Assembly (NCBI RefSeq): GCF_029931775.1
Contig: NC_079322.1
Location: 79,235,326 to 79,299,325, forward strand
Direction: 5' to 3'
From: Euleptes europaea
Taxonomy: Eukaryota; Chordata; Lepidosauria; Squamata; Sphaerodactylidae
Length of the DNA: 64,000 nucleotides
In this document: piece after piece, positions 41,676 to 53,600 of the stretch
How positions within the stretch are numbered: the stretch's first letter is position 1
Layout: every line of letters begins with the position of its first letter
Made by a program: the position numbers and the translations under genes
The notes under the pieces: model-generated
What the model was told of the DNA's origin: nothing
What the model saw: the letters and a program-made list of their open reading frames with translations, nothing else
Databases searched by the model: none

Positions 41676-44600
41676 CTGGAACGGAGGTGAGGGGAAATGG
41701 AAAGGGGGGTGAGAACAGAGCCTGACCAAGTTTGGCTGTGGCCCTGGGATCGTGAGCTAAAATCATATTGGGTCAAGGCTCTGGAGGAAAGCTGCCAGGT
41801 GGCCGAGCCCAGGTGGGGCTGGATGGGCCAGTGGTGAGATTCTGTGGAAGGTTGACGGCCAGTGGTTTTTTCATACAAAGGGCTCAGGGCACCCCCAAAA
41901 AGTCTGCCTGCTCACTGCACGAGGGTCTCTGGCACTTTAAATCTGAGCAAGGCAATTCCCATCCCCACCATTCACCTGCACAACAACCCTGCCCGGTAGG
42001 TTACAGCCGTTCCCCTTTTACAGGTGGGCAGTCTGGCCTTGGGGGCAGAGCTGGGGGCTGGGGGCTCACCTTGGCAGCTGCTGCACTCACAGCTGAGGAT
42101 GATGGGCAGCACCACCGGCTCTGTCTCGCCCCTCGGGCACTGCAGGTTCAGGATGCGCACCGGGCTGACAGGGTCCAGGCGGTAGCTGCAGCAATCGCAC
42201 AGGGTCTGCAGGTAGGGCTCCTGCAAGTGGGGGCGGAGGGGCAGTGAGGGGCGAGGCAGGCAGGAAAGCCCCGCCGGCTTGTGGGGTGGAGGAGATGCCC
42301 CCCCCGGGAGAGGGGCCTGGGTGAGGCCTGGCCAGGACAGCCCCAGGAGGGGAAAATGGCTCTCACTCACCTCGGGGATGACGTTGGTGTGGGAGGGGCA
42401 GCGCCCGCTGCAGTAGCTCACCTCCACCTCTGCCAGGAAGCAGGGCCCCTTGGTGACGTTGCGCAGCTCCGTGTAGCGCAGGCATGAAGACAGGGGCTCT
42501 TCTGTGGGGAGGGGAGAGGATCTTTACCAGCCTGACCAGGCTGGGGCCACAGAAGCCCACCCCCCCCATCCCACAGCCACGGGAAGCTTCTGGAGCTCAC
42601 GTAAACGACATCCAATGCTGGGAGCAACGGCGATGGCGCCGTGGCGTGATTCTCATATTCAGCCACTGCTGAGTGGTTAGAGACCTCCGGGGCGGAAAGG
42701 AACAGGAGGGGCAGGGACACAGGGCAAGAAGCATTCTTGGGACCATAGCTCTCCTTCCCTTCCACAGCCTGTCAGGCCTTTGCTGCTAGCAGGGGTAAAG
42801 GCTCTTGACACGAGCAAACCAGCTTCTGGCTACACGCCAAGTCCTTGATTCTCATGCCTGTAAACTCTGTGTACAGTTTCCCTCGCCTTGTTTCCCACAG
42901 CTGTGGGCATGTTTAGTCTTCCTGTCCTGGGAATCCTTATCTCGGGGCTGCTTAGCCGTGTTTACCTTCGTAGCCTGTAATGCTTTTAAACATGTAACCA
43001 ACCGATGTATCGCCATAACTAGCCTCATCTGCGTGTAAGCAGTCAGCTTCTTTAATCTGCCTTTTTGCTCCTAATAAAGTATTACTGGTTCAGGATTACC
43101 TGCCTCAATGAGTTTGCTTATGGGATGCTAGGGACAGACGCCTGAGCCTGACACAGCCCCCCTTTCTCTCTTGACCAAGCCCCCTCTCTCCTCCTTCAAT
43201 GTCAAAGCCTTTGTTTCCCCCAAACTTGTTTGCTTCCCTCTGCAGCACTGATTTGGCGCTCATCTATATGTATAGTAATACCCCCCTCATGTTTTTCCTA
43301 AGGGGGATAAAGTAACCCAAAGGTGGTTTTTTCCAGTGAGAAAATGGCAGGGGGTTAAAATCTACCGCCATGCTCGGAAGACATGTTGTCCGCGTGCCCT
43401 GGGCCGGTTATCTAAGGGTAATCTTCCTTCCTATCTGGATTCTCTGGTTAATCCCATGCTGTTCTCCTCCTTGATAAAGGAATCCCAGAGGCTGAATTTG
43501 CAAAAACAAAGTTTAAAACAAACTCAGGAGAAATTGCAATATGCTGTCAAGCCCTCAGAAGCCCTCTGCTGAGACCATCTTGCACCCAGCACCTAGTGCA
43601 GTGCTGGGGTGTGTGTGTGTTGGGTAAACACAGGTTTAAAACCAGCAGAGGCCGATGCAGGGGGTCCCCTGGAGCACAGAAGGCACAATTCTCCCAACTG
43701 GCGTACCGAACACCTCCTTTCTGCAGATGGGGCAGCAGCTGCCGGGATCCTGTACTTTTGCTTCTCCCTGAGGTGGGGGATGGAGAGGGGGCTTTAATGA
43801 CAGCGCTCAGACCAGGCTCCCGTCTCCAATAGCCCCAGAAACTACACGCCTGCCTCTGAGCACATGCAGAGGGCATTTGTGCTCCCTCGCCTCCACCCGC
43901 TCAGCTTAGGAGCAGGATGTCCCCTGGGAAGCTGCGGCTCCTGAGCCCCGCCACCCCATCCTTCAGGTGTGCTACCTCAAGACAGGTGAGCGGGGGGCAG
44001 CCAGCCCCACATGCGGCCTTCCCGTTCAGGCAGCGGCAAGTTTCACAGTCGACGCGCCACTCCGCACCGGCCTGTGTGGGGCAGAGAAAAAAGGGTTAGA
44101 GGGCACGCAGAGGGGGAGGGGGAGGCCATGGCTGTTTGCATCTGACATGCTGTAGATCAGTGTAAAAAACATGTGGCCAAATTTATCTAAGCTAGACATA
44201 ATACACTCATTTTAATGCTCGAAGGACATGTTCTCCGTGTGCCCTGGGATGGTTATCTAAGGGTATTCTTCCTTCCTATCTGGATTCTCTGGTTAGTCCA
44301 AAGTTATGTATAATCTTTATGTGTTCAAGATTTAATTGCCCTTTTTCAATGGTTTTGCTGGACCATATGCGAAGGATCCCTTTTTCAGACCGGCTGTGTG
44401 TCCCCTGCCCTCTTCCGTCAGTGGACTCCTTGGCACATACCCTTTTGCACTGTCCTTACGTGTACCAACTTAGGCTAAAATGGATTATGCCATGTTTTAA
44501 CAAATGGTCCACATCTTCTCCAGCAACTTTGGAGCAAAAGGTTCAGTTCCTCTTAGAGGACTCCGATGCTCAGCGTACTTATTTTGTTGCTCATTTTTTG

Positions 44601-47600
44601 GGAGGCTGCAGAGAAGAGTCAAAGGGAGGTGTTTTTAGAGATGGATCTTATTTAAGTTTTATAGTTTTATTGTTCAAGACCTCGGTCTAAGAACAGGGGG
44701 AAACAAAGAAGAAAAAAGGAAGAAGGGTCTGACGTGAGGCAGAGCATATGCTGTGAGCTGCCTGGAGCCCACAGAGTGGGGTGAGGCGGTATGCTGAAGG
44801 CCCCCCCGTCCAATGGGAAGGTCTCCTGCGCCTGGGCCTACTGCGGAGGATGGGAGTCCTGCTCTTGCACAATTCTCGTTAATCACGAGGCCTGCACAGG
44901 AGACCTTCCCGCTGGGCTACAGGGCCCACTTCTGCAGACAGAACTGCTCTGCCAAAAGTGTGGGACCTTCAGATTACCTGCTGGGGCCCCTCCTGAGAGA
45001 GATGGGGGGTTGACCTGCCCTTGCCCTTCCCAAATGAGCAAGACAGAGGCTGGCAGCTACTGATTGACACTGCCCTGTCAATGACGCTGGCATCTTTTTT
45101 GGGGGGGGGGGGCTATAATTTGTCCTGCCTGGTTTTGGACATAAAGTATATAGTGTACACCTTGTAATAAATATAATTATTTTGTTATAGTTTATGGTTT
45201 CTAGCTCAGCCTTTGAAGCTTCCTCCTCCACCCCTTTCCCTGTCAACACACGTATCGGCCTTCCACAGCACACTCACCAAGTACACCTGGCCTCGGTGCT
45301 CACACTCACAGTGCGCAGCCACAACACAGCGCCCACTGCCATTCCGGTAGTGCCCAGGCTGGCACACGCAGCCTCCCTCTGCTCCCCGGCTGCAGTTCTG
45401 CGGGGGGTCCTCATAGATTTGGGAGCAGCTCCGCTCACAAGGGCCTGCAGAGCCGAGCTGCAGCCAGAGTTCTCCGTCAGGGCAGGCTGCGTCAAGGAGA
45501 AATTGGCGAGATATATGGCAATCGACTTTCCCCCCCTCTCGCTGCCTGGCTCACAGGGGCCTGGCAGTGCCTTCTCCCCACCAGCCACCTCAATCAAGGG
45601 GGAGAAGCAGAGGTTGCCAACCTCCAGGTGGGGTCTGGAGTTCTCCTGGAATTACAACTGAACTCCAGATGACAGAGGTCAGTTCCCCCAGAGGATATTT
45701 CATAGAATCATAAGAGTTGGAAGGGACCACCAGGGTCATCTAGTCCAACGCCCTGCACAATGCAGGAAACTCACAACTACCCCCCCACACACACATCCCC
45801 AGTGACCCCTACTCCATGCCCAGAAGATGGCCAAGGTGCCCTCCCTCTCATCATCTGCCTAAGGTCATAGAGTCAGCATTGCTGACAGATGGCCATCTAG
45901 CCTCTGCTTAAAAATCTCCCCCCAGGGGAGCCCACCACCTCCCGAGGAAGCCTGTTCCACTGAGGGACCGTTCAAACTGTTAGGAAATTCTTCCTAATGT
46001 CTAGATGGAAACTCTTTTGATTTAATTTCAACCCAATGGTTCTGGTCCGACCTTTGAGCGCTACCTCTATGGCATCACATCCCTGCTGACCGCGTGCCCA
46101 AACTCTGCCTCCCCAGGTACCACCCCCCAAATCTCCAGCAATTTCCAAAGCCAGAGTTGGCTACCCCAGGGAGAAGGTCACTTCCTCTCACCACAGTCTG
46201 GGAGGGCACATGGCTTCTGGCGCATGGCAGGGCCTTCGCATTCTGCACCTCCAAAGAGGCGCTGCTGGAGCGGGTACCGCCGGGAGATCTGCTCACCGGT
46301 GCCACACGTCACAGAGCATGGCGACCAGGGAAACCATTCTGACCAAATGCATGGCACTGAGGGAGAAAAGAGGCCAGGCAGGCAGAGGGGTGTGGGAGAC
46401 GCCGGGCCCAGCGGAATGCAGAGTGCAGCCACAGACCAAGACACGGACCCCTTTCCAGCAGTCAGCAGCACCCTGGCTGCTTCTGTGGGCCTGCCCAGCC
46501 AGTGCCTCCTCCCTGGAAGCCCCCCCTCTCTTTTGGAGGCTGCAGGGGATGGGAGCAGAAAGGGAAGGGTACAGAGGGAATGAGTCCAATGGATGGCCCT
46601 TGGAGGGCAGGTGGGGGGCACCTGGAGCCAAGGGGTGGGGTCCTCAGGAGACACTTACCATCACAGGCCTCCTGGCTGCAGTTGAAGGTGCCTCCCTGGC
46701 AGACGCTGCAAAGACAGTCAAAGTCAGGTCATGCAGGGAAGCGCCCCCCTTCCATCTTGGTAGTCCAGAATTCCAGAGCAACTGCCAAGAAGGGCCCGCA
46801 GTGCACCCCCCACATCCTGTCCTTCATTTGGGAAAGGGCAGAAGAGCTGGCCCCATGTGCAGAGGTGGTGCCAGGTTAGTATGGGGAGAGGTGAGCCTGT
46901 TGGCATCTGTGTCCACCCTGGCTCAAAGTGCCTCCCAGTGACCCTCCCTTGGCCAGCAGCCCGTCTCCCCCCCCCTCACCAGCTGTTGCACTCATGCTGA
47001 ATAATGGTGCCAGGGGGGTACTCCTTGGCCTGCTCCTCTTGGGACAAGTTGGCAGCCCAGGGCAAGTCCAATGCCAAGCCGAGCGAGCAGCGACACTCGT
47101 CTGCAGGCACACACACCCCATCCTGCAGCACCTGCGGGCCAAGAGGAAGCTCAGATGTGATTGGCTTGCAGCAAGGCAAGGAAAGCCTGTGTCCCACCAG
47201 GCGGGTGATACAGACACACTCACCTGGCCAGAGGGGCAGGAGCAGCCAGGCTGGCATTCCTCCTGCAGGCACTGTGTTTCCGGGCGCAAGTCTGAGCAGG
47301 CTTGCGGGCAGCCGTTGGCACAGCTGCTGAAGACTTGGACCCCCGGGCATTCTGGCATGGGGAGAGGGTGGAGAAACAGGTCACAAGGGCTGTGCATCCC
47401 AGTGGGCAGGGCTTGCAGGGTGCTGCTAGTGCCCCTCCACTCTTCTCCATCCCCATCAGCACCAGCTCCAGGCCGGCTCCTGGCCGAATGAGCCAGCTGC
47501 TCTGACACACGGGCAAGTGGGCAGTGACACCACTCTGACTATTCTTGGTGTCGGTCCTGGTCTTGTGGATACGGTATAATTTGATCCACTGGGTTTCAGC

Positions 47601-50600
47601 ATGGAAGTTTGGCCTTGGGTCACAGGAAAGAGGGATAATACAAGGGAAGCCCCCACGTTGGCATAAACCTCAGCCTGTGTGTAAGAGAGACTGCTCTCTC
47701 CGCCCTCTCACGCCCGGCAGTGCCTCTAAGACATGACCAAGCCCTGCGAGGAAAGGCTGAGGGAGTTGGGAATGTTCTGTCTGGGGAAGAGGAGGTTGAG
47801 GGGGGACACGGTTGCTCTCTTGAAGTATTTGAAGGGCTGTCACTTAGAGGAGGGCAGGGAGCTGTTCCTGTGGGCAGCAGAGGATAGAAGTCGCAATAAT
47901 GGGTTTAAATTCTGGGCGGAAAGGTACCGGCTGGATATTAAGAATTTTTTTTTTACAGTAAGAGTTGTTCAGCGGTGGAATCAGCTACCTAGAGAGGCGG
48001 TGAGCTCCCTGTCTCTGGCAGTCTTTAAATGGAGGCTGGACAAGCACTTGTCAGGGATGCTTTAGGACAGTGGTGGCGAACCTATGGCACGCGTGCCAGA
48101 GGGGGCACGCAGAGCCCTCTCTGTGGGAATGTGCGTCATCACCCCAGCACATCTAAAGAGTTGCAAATCCAAGGCAAAACCTCCCATGCGTTTTGGCCAT
48201 TTGGTCCCTCCCCTCCCCTCGCCTGCCCGCCGTGCTAAGACCCTGTGGGATCTGCCTGGGCCTGCCTACTGCCTTTCTTTCCCCCCTGCTTCCCAGAGCC
48301 TCCCGATGGGCCTCTGAGTGGCCCCGGAACAGCAGCAGGTGGCGGCAGCAGGGCGGGCATGGAACGGCGAAGCTGGGGGCTGCTGCTGGCCACCCTGGCC
48401 GGAGCGCAGTACGAGAAGTACAGCTTCCGCAGCTTCCCAGTGGCCAAACTGCTGCCGCTGCAGCGCGCCTACAAGCTGGAGTAGTATGAGGGTGAGGGCT
48501 GGAAGGAGAGCATCCGCGCCCTGGAGGCCAGCGTGTGCCTCCACCACCTGCTGCGCCACAGCGAGGCTCACTGCCACCAGGAGTGTGCCGGTGGTACCGA
48601 CGAGGCGCCAGGGGAGCCCTGGCGCAGGGAGCTGGCCTTTGGAGAGCTGGGCTCCGGCACTGCGCCGGACAAGGGGCTGGCTGAGCTGGAGCTCTTCAGG
48701 TGCGTCCTGCGGTGTGCCTCCTGCCTGCGGCGCTGCAAGCATGGCCTGCCCGTCTTCCAGCTTTGCTACCCGCCAGCCGAGACCCTGCACGACTTCCAGC
48801 AATGCACCCCTTACCTGTACTGGCACTACGCGTGCTATAAGGTGAGGGGCACGCCCCCCCCCAAAGACTGTCCAGCTGCGTGATCCTGTGCAGAGTGACT
48901 CCGTTAGCATGGGATGAAGTGGGGATGTTAATGTATGAATTGTTTTTTCTAAACTAAAACCTCAGTATTCAGGTTAAATTGCCGTGTTGGCACTTTGCGA
49001 TAAATAAGTGGGTTTTGGGTTGCAGTTTGGGCACTCGGTCTCTAAAAGGTTCGCCATCACTGCTCTAGGAAGATTCTTCATTGAGTAGGGGGTTGGACTA
49101 GATATGGACTCTATGGCTCCTTCCAACTCTATGATTCTATGACCCCTGTCCACAGAGACCCCTGCTCTCTTGTGACATCGTCTCAGTGCAGAAAGCCGCT
49201 TCCCCAGCTGGCCATGGCACTCCGAGCTGGCTGGAGATGGCCCCTTCCTGGCAGCAGCCCCAGAGGTCCGTGGGGCTGGCTCCCTGCAGGGCTCACCTGG
49301 GGTGCAGTTGTGCGTGTTGCAGGCCTGATGCTGCACGATTGGGGCGGGACACGGCCCCCCTGGGGGGGACAGCAAGTGGCGGCTCCTCTCAGACACGCCT
49401 CTGCCACAGCTGGCGCTGCAGGGGCTCCATGCAGACCACTCGCTCAGCAGGCAGCCCCCTGTAAACAAGGCAAGAAGTCAAGGGTGGGGATGGACCCCAG
49501 TTTCCTCCCATGCCTGTCAACACCAGGGCCTTTTGGAACAGGGGGGAGGATGCTAGCCTGAGCCCCTGGAGAGCCGCTGCCAGTCTGAGCAGTCAAGACT
49601 GACCTTCATGGACCGAGGGTCTGATTCAGCAGAAGGCAGCTTTGTGTGTTCATATCTTAGGCTGTTTGGGAGGGGCTGTGGCTCAGTGGCAGAGCATCTG
49701 CTTGGCATGCAGAAGGTCACTGGTTCAATCCCCGGCATCGGGAAATTAACAATTCTTATAAAGTAGTATATTTATTAGGTGTACACAATAAAATGGAGAT
49801 GCTGGGGATTGACAACCAAAAAAGGGGAGAAAGAACTCAACCAAAAAAGCACAGGGAACCTAAGGGTTGAGCTGGAAACTAACAATTCTTAAAAAGTAAT
49901 ATATTTATTAGGTGTACACAATAAAATGGATTAAAACACTGGGCCTGGAATACAGGCTGCATATAGAACGGCTAGTATAAATAGTTACCAAAATAATAAA
50001 CACAGTTGATGATATACAAAATATAAATGACCAATAGACCATACGCATTTCAGCCTCTTGGGCCATCCGCAGTGGTCAAATTATATAAAACATGGGCTAA
50101 TATATTTGTCCCTTGTTGATGCGTGAGCAAATCACCATCTAGCCACACAGGATATAAGGTTTATACATTTCTGATATGATACCTTGTAAAGGGCATTTCT
50201 GGATGTGTTTTTAAGAATCACGTTTTATATAATTTGACCACTGCGGACAGCCCAAGAGGCTGAAATGTGTATGGTCTATTGGTCATTTATATTTTGTATA
50301 TCATCCAAAGGGTGGGGGGGCATTCCCTTTCTGTAAAGATGGGTGGGGGGGTGCCGGCACTCACCAGGGCAGGGCTGTGAGTCGCACGGGGCCACTTCCT
50401 CCATGGCCTTGGCTGCGCAGGGGACTCCGCCAGGGCTCTCGTGGCAGGGGCGGTGTCGGAGGGCACTGCCCCCTCCGCAGCTGGCTGAACAGGGGCTCCA
50501 AGGGGACCATTCTCCATAGGACGGGCACTCCTGCTCCGGACACTCAAAGGTGCCGTTCAGACAGGTGCTGCAGAGGAAGACAGGAGCGCCCGCCCAGGGG

Positions 50601-53600
50601 GCACGTGAGTACGTGTGGTCATGGATCTTCACTATGCGCGAGTGGAAGAACCTGGCGACCCCCCGGCCCTTCAGGGCTCACCGACCACCTGGGAGCATCT
50701 TTTGCAACTGATGGATTCAAGCAATAATCACAGGGTAGAAAAAGCATAAGTGACGTGCAGTCTTGTGAAGCTTGGGGTAGAAAGCTATGATGGCACCACC
50801 CCTCCCCCCGTAAGTAATATAGCACACCGATCCAATTAAGTCCCCTGATTTGCAACCTTAATTACACCCCAGATCCAAGGTATTGTGTGGCGCCTGCCTC
50901 TGCCCTGGCCTCCCCCACTTTTCGGGACATAAACTTTCGAGAGTCAAAGCTCCCTTCATTTTTCAGAAGACTGAAAAATCTTCTGGGTCTCTAGGGTGCT
51001 ATTGGAATCTGGGTGTTCTACTGTAGACCAAGATAACTACCCTCTGAAACTAAGCGGGCATGAGAATCCTCTTCAGTTTGCTGCCACAGATCCCCCTCCC
51101 CAAATCCAGACAATGTGTTCTTGCTTAGCCAGTTAATTCACACACAATTTTTTTAAACTGTCCTGCATTTTCACCCAAAAAAGAACCTGAGACGCCTCAG
51201 TTCACAGCATACGTGCTGAGCTCAGTTTACAACTTGTGATTCTGTTGCATTCTCTTAGCCTCTTGACTAGTGTGAGGGTCCCCGTGCCCAGGGTTTGGAT
51301 CACCCCTCAGCTCCTACCAGTTGTGACACCCCAATTCGGCAGCCTGCCCAGGCAGGTACTCCAGGGTGCTGTCAGCAGCGGGGAGTCCGCAGCGGCATGC
51401 GGGGATTGGTACACACACACCATCCTGCAGGAGCTTCTCTTCCGGGCACCGGCAGCCTGGGGAGAGGGGAGGGATGGTGAGGGACCAGCCAGGAACACAA
51501 AGGAGTGCCCTTACCTGGGGATTCAAATAAAGGTAACTGAAATCAGGAAAACACCAGGACTGTGGCCATTGATTGCTTTCAAACTGCCAAATCTTGGGGG
51601 CCATTCCTGGAACCGTACACCTCAAAGGTGTACACATTTGCCCTGTGGAACTCACTGCCATAGGATGTTAGGGCAGCTATAGCAAAAAAGTAGATCTGCA
51701 GGTGGCTTCTACCCACAATGGCCAGAAATGCCCCCTTCTGAAGGCTACCTGGCCACTGGTGGAGGAGGCTGCCACACCAGGGCCACCGGGCTGACCCAGC
51801 TGAGCCATTTCTTAGGGCAGCAGATGGGTAGAGAAGGTAGGGCGTAGCAGGGAAAAAGCTCCCTGGGCGCTGAAAATAGGAACGGGTTGCTGGAGGATGT
51901 TTGTTTGTTTGTTTAAACATCGATATCCCCACCTTTCCTCTTGATTCAAGGCAGCTGGCAATAAGAGTTAAAACATCTCCTGCTAAAACCAAAGATAAAA
52001 TGTTGATGGAAAGTGCCATCAAGTCGAAGATGGCAACCCTGTAGAGAAAACCCCAAAACTACCCCCACCCTTAAAAGATGCCTGCTAATTCAAACTCCTC
52101 AAACCTCCGGGCAAACAGGCAGGCCTTCCAGCGCTGCCCGAAGATCTCCAAAGAGGGGACCCCCTCACCTCTTCAGGGAGCCCATCCCACAGAGCCACGA
52201 TGGAAAAGGCCCTGGGCTCCGGTCAATGCCAGACAGGCCACCCTAAATGGGGGAAGAGCGAAGAGAGCACCTCCTACCTGTCAAAAGCTCCAGATGGGGC
52301 AGAGATTGAGAAGAGGACTGAGCAGGCCTTGTGGAGCCTGAAGCTACAAGTGCAGAACAGAGAAGGGCCTCGAAATCAGGGACCTAGGAGAGGACAAAGG
52401 GAGGTACCTGGCTTGCATTCTCCTTGCAGACACTCCACCTGCTCCCAGAGGTCCGTACAGCTGCGGGGGCAGCCGTTGGCACAGACTGGGTCATGCCCCT
52501 TGCCCCGATCCTCACACTCCTCTCCTAGAAGCAAAGCAAACCCATGAAAAGGTTGGAGTGGGGCAGGGGGGGATCAGTTCTGCTCCCACAGCATGGCCCG
52601 GGAGAAGGAAAGGCCTGGCACTCCCCAGAAAAGGAGTCACTTCCTTGAAGCAACCCTGAAAGGAGCCAGGGAGGGGGAACAACCAGTCTTCATGGGGGAT
52701 GGGGAGGGGGGCAACCCACACACCGTGCAGCAGTTTCTGTAATTCAATCTGACATCTATTTATTTCTAGTCTTAAAAGGTGGTGTATGAATTAGCGGGAG
52801 GCTGTAGTCCTGGGAAGGAGGGGGCAACCCTTGTTCTTACCGGATTTAAAATTCCAGGGACTTTCCCCAATTTTCTGATTGAGAAATTGGGAAAACTTCG
52901 GGGAGTGCTTCAGGCCAGAAACCCCAGCAGAGAAAGCAGAGGGGGAAGCGGGTTGGGCCTTCAGGGAGGAATGGGCGGTTTGAGGGCTCTCAACCCTCTG
53001 GGTGGGGGGGGCGCACTGTGGCCAAGCCAACTCACCTGGGCAAGCGGCCGTGTTGCAGCTCTCGGACTGCGACCGTGGCCCCTGGCAGCGCTGCAATCCT
53101 GCTGGGTGGTGGGCAGAGCGCCCCCGCATACGGAAGCCCCCGCTGCAGGGCTCACGGCACGGGCTCCAGGGACTCCAGCCGCTCCACAGGCAGAAATCTG
53201 GCAGGGCAGACAGCCCAGGAGAGACGAGTTCCAGCCAGCCAGGCAGCCAGCTGCTTGTGGGGCTGATCTGGCCCCACCACCACCACCATCAAGGACTCTG
53301 TGCCCCTTGGACAGACATGCGCCCGCCTTGTATGTCCCTCTGGGCCCCCCTCCAGGGGGGAGCCCTGCTTCATTGTAGGTGATGCTCCCCCTGTCCCTAG
53401 GGTTGCCAATCTCCAGGTAGCGACTGGAGATCCCCTGCCATTGCAACTGATCTCCAGCCGATAGAGATCAGTTTACCTGGAGAAAATGGCCGCTTTGGCC
53501 ATTGGACTCTATGGAATTGAAGTCCCTCCCCTACCCAAACCCCGCCCTCCTCAGTCTTTGCCCCCAAAACCTTCTGCAGGTGGCAAAGAGGGACCTGGCA

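Larger units (their letters stand above)
47733..49141 (+). mobile_element. CR1 LINE 3' end, split by the gene-carrying hAT
   Basis: 47733-48067 encodes the CR1 C-terminus ([20 protein letters not shown], then [11 protein letters not shown]). After the hAT the 3' tail resumes at 49063 and ends 'ccaactctatgattctatga'. Opposite in strand to SSPO, within the intron between exons 47351 and 49297. Confidence 0.88.
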
